Positions 19,401-25,885 of a stretch of DNA of 25,885 nt are shown piece by piece. Made by a program: the position numbers and the translations under genes. How positions within the stretch are numbered: the stretch's first letter is position 1; every line of letters starts with the position of its first letter. The notes under the pieces are model-generated. The model did not search any database. It saw only the letters and a list, made by a program, of their open reading frames with translations, and was not told where the DNA came from. The DNA comes from Cerioporus squamosus (lineage: Eukaryota; Basidiomycota; Agaricomycetes; Polyporales; Polyporaceae): the NCBI GenBank assembly GCA_022592435.1, contig JABYQS010000385.1, forward strand, positions 1-25,885, read 5' to 3'.

Positions 19401-20392
19401 TGATGAGCCCCGCGCCTCGCTGCGCGTGTATCCCGACGAACGCCGACGTCCTCGCGAACCTCGCGCGCAGTCCTCGTCGAGATGCGACGCGCCCCGATGC
19501 TCTGAACACGCCCGGAGTTGCGCGAAATGTCGAGAACGCGGTCGACATCGAGCTGACCAAGCAGCACCGACCTCGACGTCAGCCCAGACGGCGCACAACG
19601 CTCCCGACTCGCCCGCAGCCCCGCTGACGACGCCCTCGTCCAACGCGACGCATTCCGAGCGCGTCTCCGATGAGCTCGAGACGCGCGCGCTGCCTCAGCC
19701 CGACCCCGAGACGACCGCTTCCCTCTCCTTTCCTCTCCTTCCTACCCATACCAAAACTATTTCTGCACCTCCGCTATACCCCTAGGACTCATACGATACA
19801 CATTCTATAGTTCCTACGTACGGTACAGTTCGTAAACAATTCGACCTTTGCGACACTGACCCTCCGACGCGCCCTCGTGATCGCGCCCCGCGTACGATAG
19901 CCGATTAGCGCTCTTCTACTTGTGTAGGTTTATCCGCATTCCAGCGTTTCCTCTCATCCTCCTCCCCTCGCGACCGCTCTTTCGTGTAGCCACGTCATCC
20001 AGTACGGTACGCCTGTATTTAGACACCACCCGCGATTCGGAATAACAAGCTTCAGTCCCCCCCCCTCGACCTCGCGACTTCCGGCTCGACTTTGTCCTCA
20101 ACCTTCGACTTCCGACGCTCGACGTCCCTTCTCTCCTCTCGCTTCGACGTCTAACCTTTCGATTTCGATTCGCACTCTCGCACAGGTCCGCGCGCAGCCA
20201 TTCGACGCGTCAAAACGCGTTGGATTCGACCTCTACACTACTACAAGTCCCTACTCGACGCTCTCCCTCTTCCTCTCCCTCTCCATCCTCCTCTCCTCCC
20301 TCTCTCTCCTCTCTCTCGACTCCCCTCGTGCACGCTCAGTCGGACCATCGCACCTTCGGACCGACGCACGCGCCCTGTGTGTAGGTTCATCA
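19401..20392 (+). repeat. 3' LTR
   Basis: It is 992 bp, starts TGATGAGCCCC and ends GTTCATCA. The first and last six bases are inverted repeats (TGATGA/TCATCA). The first 639 bp are almost identical to the 5' LTR. From 20040 on the two differ heavily, sharing islands such as ACGCGTCAAAACGCGTT and CACCTTCGGACCGACGCACG. A CT-rich tract fills 20260-20330. Confidence 0.93.
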
Positions 20393-20396
20393 GCGG
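20392..20396. repeat. Target-site duplication, right copy
   Basis: AGCGG repeats the five bases before the 5' LTR. The first base may instead be the last LTR base. Confidence 0.7.
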
Positions 20397-20632
20397 CGGG
20401 TCACGCGTCACAAGGCCCTCCGCCGCCGCTATTTCTGGGCCCGGTCACAGGTCACCGGGGGCCCCGCCGCTTGTGACGGACCCATCTCCGGCATCAAAAC
20501 ACCATATATGGCATTTTTGCGGGCGGCTCCGCCGCCGTTTGCCCTCCTGTCACGCGTCACCGGGCCCTCCGCCGCCCCGCCGCTATGGACCGGAGGTGTC
20601 ACAGCCCAGAACCCTCGCCGCTAACGTCTGAT
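20397..20632. repeat. GC-rich block with nested inverted and direct repeats
   Basis: CGTCACAAG at 20406-20414 pairs perfectly with CTTGTGACG at 20470-20478. Between them GGGCCCGGTCAC can pair with GTCACCGGGGGCCC, giving a strong nested hairpin. The motif GTCACGCGTCAC occurs at 20400-20411 and again at 20549-20560, each followed by a GGCCCTCCGCCGCC-like run. A perfect CCATATATGG palindrome is at 20502-20511. No protein frame is credible. It may be a small non-autonomous element or a structured regulatory stretch that the retrotransposon entered. Confidence 0.6.
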
Positions 20633-21009
20633 CAGTACAGTATCCTGAGTGTTGGCATTAGCAAGTGCCAAGTATCCTGTGATCCACTCACGACAGAGTT
20701 TGAAGAATCAAGTGATATGTGGTACTGGTTTCAAGATGTTTGGATTTGAATGTTTCGCGATTTGTTACTCAAGCACTCACCGTTGCGTGCCATGGAGGTG
20801 GTTAGAAAGCAGGACGTGAGCATTGAGCGCTGAGCGCGCACGGTCTTTCCAACCCTATTCTGGGGTCTCGGTCCGCACATCCGAATACTGAACGCCTGTG
20901 GCGCTGTTCCCACAGGCTGTGCTGGAGCGGGTTGCTTTCTACCCTGTCGCGACAGAAAGCGATTGTGTGCTCTCACGCAGCTTAACACTCTACCTGCTTA
21001 TCTTCAGAC
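20633..21009. other. Intergenic region
   Basis: No gene is recognised. An 85-codon minus-strand frame (20731-20988) has no known features. The right end probably holds the promoter and leader of the small gene starting at 21010. Confidence 0.45.
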
Positions 21010-21444
21010 ATGTCGGACGACTTGGCGGGACTCTGCTGTGCCTCTATAGGAGCAGCTCTCGAAATCTGCATCGTGGGTGCCTGCTATGACTTCACAAGCT
21101 TCAGTACGCGGCGGACCAACCATCACTTACAAGTCAGTTGAGACTGACTATCTCACGTAGCTCACTCGTGTACCGCCGATTTTTGCACCTTCAGAATGCG
21201 CAGGAGACAGGCGGTTGAGGTCGACGAACCGAGCGAACGGGAACCGCTCATCCAGACCGTCGAGCCCTCCGCCCATCAGGGCATACAGAAGCCCCAACTG
21301 GGTGACCGTGGCGTCGTAGCTAGTTTTTATACTGCGGCGTACACGCTTGCTTGCATTGTACTTTCCGCCGGTGAGTTGATAGATATTCGGAGACACAAAG
21401 GATCCATCTCACAGCCCTCGGGACAGTGCATTACCATACTTTGA
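21010..21444 (+). CDS. Small Cys-rich protein (two exons)
   Basis: Exons are 21010-21103 and 21161-21444, with an intron of 57 nt (GTACGC donor, CTGACTA branch site, TAG acceptor). Splicing joins two frames into a 125-aa product. The N-terminal 45 residues are Cys-rich and hydrophobic (MSDDLAGLCCASIGAALEIC, then YDFTSFTHSCTADFC). A charged segment with an SEREPLIQ motif follows. I recall small basidiomycete proteins with the same plan, a Cys/Ala-rich start and an acidic middle with 'PLI', often in several copies and without known function. The Cys cluster at a hydrophobic N-terminus could be lipid-modified or membrane-associated; that is inference. The C-terminal 40 residues look less protein-like, so a second intron after about 21300 is possible and the true end uncertain. 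Confidence 0.5.
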
Positions 21445-22576
21445 AGAAGCGGATACACTCTTCATGCGCGCATACTCCATGGGATTCTATTCAGAACACA
21501 CAACTTTTTCTCGCTATTGAACTAGAGCTGGCTTGCTAGTCTGAATTATATAGCATATCCGCCGTTGTCGAGTAAGTAAGTATGTCTCAAGCTCGCGTTC
21601 TCTCTGCTAGCTAACTCACCTTCTCATTCTCCATGCAAATTGCGAACATCCCATGTTGACATGTAACAGGTAACAGCCGACTTCGCTACGCATTGCTCGC
21701 TCTGTTCGCCCGGACTTTGCGGTATCAAGGTGACGGCAGTGCTTCTTACAGCGGGCGTAGTCGGGCTCAGTCCTTGGCGAATCGCAAGCTCATTGAGTAG
21801 TCGATGAACTCGTCGAACGGAGAGAAATCTCCCTTGATGCGAGCGCAAGTCCACTGCTTCTCACGAGAATATATATGCGAGGAGAAGCTCAGAGCCGAGT
21901 TTGGGGGCGAGTGTCCCGACGCGCCGGCACGATAGGGCGATTGCTCTAGACATCGACGCGCATGTGTTTGACCTGCCGTACAGTCTAGTATCAAATATAG
22001 CGCAAGGGTTCTCAGACTCCGCGGGCAGTGTTGTAAGTAACTTGGAACCTGAAGGTGATAAGTAAGTAAGTATGTGCGAGTCGCGCGGGGGCCGTGTCAA
22101 CTTGCGGCTGTTCTACGAAGTCTAAGCGCCTGCGACACGTGACTGTGACCGTGGTCTTGTTTGAGGCGTCAGCGGCTCACTGTCTTGTTCCCGACCTCGA
22201 CGACGTCAACGTCAAGACTTTGAGTAGCCAGTTGTGAGAGCGACCATAATTGCTGTTGCTATAGTACTTACTGACTAGAGTGAAACTAATCAGCAGCGGC
22301 CGTCTGTTAACACACAAAGAGGACCAAGTCCTCGTCCGGCCCCAGCGTGCACTCTGCAACAATAGCGGTCAGAAAAGCGAGCGGAGAGCTCCATTGTTCA
22401 CAAAATCGGGTAGGCTCCGCTATCGATAACTGCCGGTGCGCATTGACCCATCCGCGTGATTGGCCAGACCGCGTGCCACCGCTTCAGGGTACAGCCGTCT
22501 GTAACCACTTTCCCAACGGTTCAAAACAGCGCGTTCGCGCGTCTAAAGGTTCGTGGCCTCTCTCTCCCCAACCATC
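21445..22576. other. Intergenic region with short direct repeats
   Basis: The 15-mer AGTAAGTAAGTATGT occurs exactly at 21571-21585 and 22061-22075. On the minus strand a 75-codon frame (21994-21767) ends in a protein-like stretch (EKQWTCARIKGDFSPFDEF) that I cannot assign; it may be a gene fragment. The rest shows nothing recognisable. The 3' part should contain the promoter of the kinase gene at 22577. Confidence 0.45.
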
Positions 22577-25500
22577 ATGCCCGACCAGAACGCTGAAAAT
22601 CCCGATGTCGCTACCACTCCTATCCATGCCGACAGGCATAAACACGCCGACCCAAATCGCAATCCTGCCACCAAAGTCCACTCCACGGCGGACAAGAACC
22701 GAGAAAACCAGATGAAGGACTGCCCCGAAACCACCGTCCTCATGCGTCTCAGTCAGTTCCATGAAGAGGAACTGTTCAACCTTGCCGAGGACTTCGACAG
22801 CACCCACGACCCCACATTTGCCCACACGATGTGGTGGGCCTTCCATGACGCCGCCGGGGCGATGCCGAACCAGCCCAAGAAGAAGAAGGCGTGGAGAGCC
22901 ATCGAGGAGAAGGCCTTGTCGAATGCATGGGTGCGTGGTTTCGTTGTTGCTCATTGCCCGGAGCCTCACTGGTAGACAACAGGAGAAGGTCGACCGCGCA
23001 AACCACCTGCTCGCGGACCACTTCCTGCACATATCCGACAGCCGCTACGAGTCGACAGATACCACCCTGTCCAAGGTCGACGGTTCGTTCATCCCCGTCT
23101 CTGATCGAGAGATAATCCGTCCGCGCTACCCCAACTGGCCCAACATCGAGTTCCTCGTTGAGTTTAAAACTGGCGGGACCAAGAGCGACCCCTTCGACGA
23201 CAGTCCTCTACGCGACCCCGACGCGTCTGCGAAGACCCGGGTCGCAGTTCGTGGACAACTCATGTCGTATGCCGAACGCCTCTTCTCCTATCAACATCGG
23301 TCCGCCGTCTTCCTGCTCCTCATCAACTCGGATATATTCCGCGTGATGCGCTGGGACCGCTCCGGCGTGGTCGTCACCGAGGCTGTAGACTACGCCGGCA
23401 GCGTGGAGGGTACGAAGGCTCTTCTCGAGGTGTTCTACGCCTACTCGAAGCTCAGCAGTGCGGAAGAGGCGTCGACACGAGCGCCGTTCGTCTATTGGAG
23501 AGCTCTTGCGGCTGGAAGCGGATGAATCTGCTCGCGAACGACTGCTCGCACGATCTCGACTGCGCTGAAGGCATGTTCGACCATCCCATCCACAAGGTCT
23601 TCCAGAAACCGGACAGCGCCTACGGGTCGTTGTCCTATGACCGCCGTGCGCACCTGCATTCCGACCCCATCTGCTCCTGTTCTGGCCACAAGAAAACGCC
23701 GCCCGTCATCCTGTCCTCTCGCATATTCGTCGGATGTTTCGCGAGTCGCTCGTAGAGGGCTTCCCTCGCTATCGCCTCATCGTCGACGGTCACGACTACC
23801 TCGTGGGAAGCACATCTTCCTTGGTTTCGGGATGGTCGGCCGCGGAACTCGTGGTTACGTCGCTCTGGAGTGGAAGACTCAGCGGTTCGTCTTCTTGAAG
23901 GACTCGTGGCGGCCGGGGTACGCCGGGGTCGAGAGGGAGGGCGACATTCTCGCCAAGCTGAACGCAAACGACGTCGAGAACGTTCCGACAATCGTCCGGT
24001 ACGGGGACGTCTCCCATACGGAAGATGGCTGGGGCGTGCAGGAGACGGAGGCCTCTCGCTTCCATCCCAGGAGAGGAGACAAGAAGGTCGACACCACGCT
24101 CCCGCCGTTCCAAGAGACTGTCGCGCAGCCATCGGGGCCCGAGAAGAAGTTTACGCGGTTCGTGAAGAAGGCAGAGGTAGAGCCAACGAACAAGTCGCTT
24201 GACCCGAGGAAAGAGGCATCGGATCCGATTCGACAGCCTGCCCACGCAGGTGCGGTACCGGACTCCGAGGGTGGTGATCCTCCCGCGCCAGCTGAAGCAA
24301 AGTCCGCGCCTAACCTCCCCGCTTTCGATCCTGGCACGGATGTTCCTCCGCGCCCCACCACCCACTACTGGCGTCCGCGGCACTAAGCGGTCGTACGATG
24401 TCTTCCTCGCCGGCCAGAAGCGCCTTCAGGGAGAAGGGTTGCGACACATGGTTCATACGCGATGGTGGTGCGGGAGATCTGCCTTCCGCTGACTGCTTTC
24501 ACGGGCAGCAAGCAGTTCGTCCGCATCTCTATGAGTGTTTCAGGTGAGCGATTTGCAGTCTGCAGTCCAGAGTCACCTCCTGATGCTGACATTCCTGCAG
24601 CCCACGCTCTGGCCTACACGAAGTGCGTATATGCACCGAGACATCAGCGCAGGCAAATGTTGATCTACCCAGAGATCGTCCGCGCGTCGGACGGCCGGTA
24701 CGGAGTTTACTGGAGAGGTTTGCTCACGGACTGGGAGCTCGCCAAGCACTCGGGCACCAGGATGGCCATGGCCATGCAGCCTCAACGTACAGTATGTCCC
24801 GGACATTCGTACATCACCCGTGTTCTCACATGTTGCTCTAGGGCCTTGGCACTTTATGTCGGCGTTTCTCCTCCTCAACCCGACCATGCCGACCACAATT
24901 GCAGATGAGCTCGAGTCTTTCTGTCACGTTCTCATCTATGGCTGCATTCGGCGGGTCAGAAGCAGCCTGGACACCATCCACGAGTTCTTGAACGATTACT
25001 TCGCCGGCGGCTCATGGGACCCGAAGTGGAAACAGCCCGCGTGTCCGTCAGCGAAGCGAGACACCATCGTCAGGGGCCAATCCCTCAGTTTCACCACCGG
25101 GACATTGTCTTCTCCACTCCGCGGACGGCAAGATGACGGAGGAGCACCCTGAACAAGCTTATCTCAGATCTTCTCGCAATCTTCCACTCGCGATACTGTG
25201 TTCTCAATTGGGAGGCCGCCCCGAAGGCCAGCGCGCCGCCGCCGAAGTCACCTACGGCTCGTAAGACGGCCCTTCCTCCCGTCTGGAAGGCAGCCTACAA
25301 AGATCGGCCCGAGGCGTTGACCACAGCGGCGCCGAAGCGCGAGCAGGGCAAGGTTATTCGCCCCACCCTGCCCCTACCCTGAGCAGTACGACAACCTGGT
25401 AGCGCTGGAGTCTCACACTGCGATTCTGGACATCATCCGCTCGTATGCCTTCTCGGAGGACCTCGATTGGCCTGACGATGACGTTGTTCCGATCGGCAGG

Positions 25501-25885
25501 GCGAGCCCCACATCCAGGAGGCTCCGCGTCAAGAACCGGCCGCTGTGGATGCGCTCAAGCAGGGGATCGATCCCATTCCTGAGGTCAATGAGCAGGACGG
25601 CGTCCTAATCCTGGCGTGGAGGAGAAAGACAAGCTCGAGGTGGTTCCTCCGCAGTTGACCAGCCCGAGGTCGTCCGCTCTGACCACGAGGCAGAGGACCC
25701 TCAAGCGACCGCACACAAGACTGAGCAGGTGAACCTCGATGAACCGGTCGTCAGACCTGCGAAGCGGCGTCGCAAGGACCCGGTGGTGCATGCGTCCAAG
25801 ACGAACGAGCCGGCGGCCGCAGACCTCACAATGCGGCGAGTCACCCGCAGCCGCAGCGCTGCCAATGTTGCTGCTGCTGCTGCTG
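22577..25885 (+). pseudogene. Fungal-type protein kinase (FunK1 family), frame broken by many indels; runs off the window
   Basis: Coding starts at ATG 22577 (exon to 22930, intron 22931-22982). The second exon carries FunK1 landmarks: PNIEFLVEFK, a RGQLMSYAERLFSYQHR segment and FRVMRWDRSGVVVTEAVDY. Kinase parts follow: GRGTRGYVALEW, FVFLKDSWRPG, MVVREICLPLTAF, the catalytic-loop HRDISAG (24634 on), TDWELAK (D at 24729) and ADELESFCHVLIYG. Further introns are likely at 24544-24600 and 24792-24841. The tail holds a basic RPAKRRRKDP stretch, like the nuclear-type tails of this family. At least nine one- or two-base shifts separate the segments, for example at 23470-23490, 23550-23560, 23640-23690, 23805-23807 (G3 run), 24330-24380, 24458, 24625, 24655 and 24843. 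FunK1 kinases form large, mostly uncharacterised families in Agaricomycetes. It is either a decayed copy or a region of poor consensus quality. Confidence 0.75.
25868..25885. repeat. TGC trinucleotide run at the window edge
   Basis: About five TGC/GCT units end the window and would encode a poly-Ala run in the kinase tail frame. The full length is not visible. Confidence 0.7.

Larger units (their letters stand above)
11257..20392 (+). mobile_element. Ty3/Gypsy LTR retrotransposon, near full length
   Basis: The element is about 9.1 kb and consists of LTR, primer-binding site, gag-protease ORF, pol ORF, polypurine tract and LTR. The order protease - RT - RNase H - integrase is that of Ty3/Gypsy (Metaviridae), not Copia, where integrase precedes RT. 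The LTR ends are TGATGA..ATCA and a short target duplication flanks both sides. Both large ORFs are free of stops and frameshifts, and the first 640 bp of the LTRs differ at only two places, which points to a recent insertion. A GPY/F motif ends the integrase; I see no chromodomain. Odd points, given as findings, are the LTR halves of unequal divergence, a duplicated polypurine tract, and a gag frame open far upstream of its first ATG. Confidence 0.95.

Overview
The window looks like nuclear DNA of a basidiomycete, most likely an Agaricomycete and perhaps a polypore. The grounds are GC-rich coding sequence, many 50-64 nt GT..AG introns with CTNAY-type branch sites, a fungal-type FunK1 protein kinase, a basidiomycete-type small secreted protein and an LTR retrotransposon of the fungal Ty3/Gypsy type. 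All gene assignments come from motifs read by eye; no search was run.

Layout. 1-2298: mostly non-coding, with a 22-bp perfect palindrome (190-211), an eight-copy 22-bp minisatellite (997-1170) and a pair of 33-bp repeats. 2299-2994: TATA box and a three-exon gene for a small secreted protein with a Kex2 site. 3618-6418: a three-exon gene for a protein rich in RGG and GW/WG motifs, carrying a conserved fungal domain often mislabelled 'geranylgeranyl pyrophosphate synthetase'; one base appears to be missing from an A4 run in exon 3. 7062-8427: an eight-exon short-chain dehydrogenase/reductase. 9291-9865: probable solo LTR on the minus strand.

11257-20392: a nearly full-length Ty3/Gypsy retrotransposon with two LTRs of about 985 bp, a primer-binding site, a gag-protease ORF, a pol ORF (RT, RNase H, integrase, GPY/F) in the -1 frame, polypurine tracts and a short target duplication. 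A canonical slippery heptamer lies 25 nt upstream of the gag stop codon. The LTRs are mosaic: about 640 bp almost identical, then about 345 bp strongly diverged, with the switch close to the predicted U3/R boundary.

20393-20632 is a GC-rich block able to fold into nested hairpins, at the 3' flank of the element. 21010-21444 is a probable small Cys-rich protein gene. 22577 to the window end is a FunK1 kinase gene whose reading frame is broken many times by one- or two-base indels, either a pseudogene or poor consensus sequence.

The host genes are all on the plus strand but show no functional grouping. The most novel leads are the dense GW/WG repeats (an Argonaute-hook-like composition) joined to RGG repeats in the 3618-6418 gene, and the frameshift signal plus mosaic LTRs of the retrotransposon.
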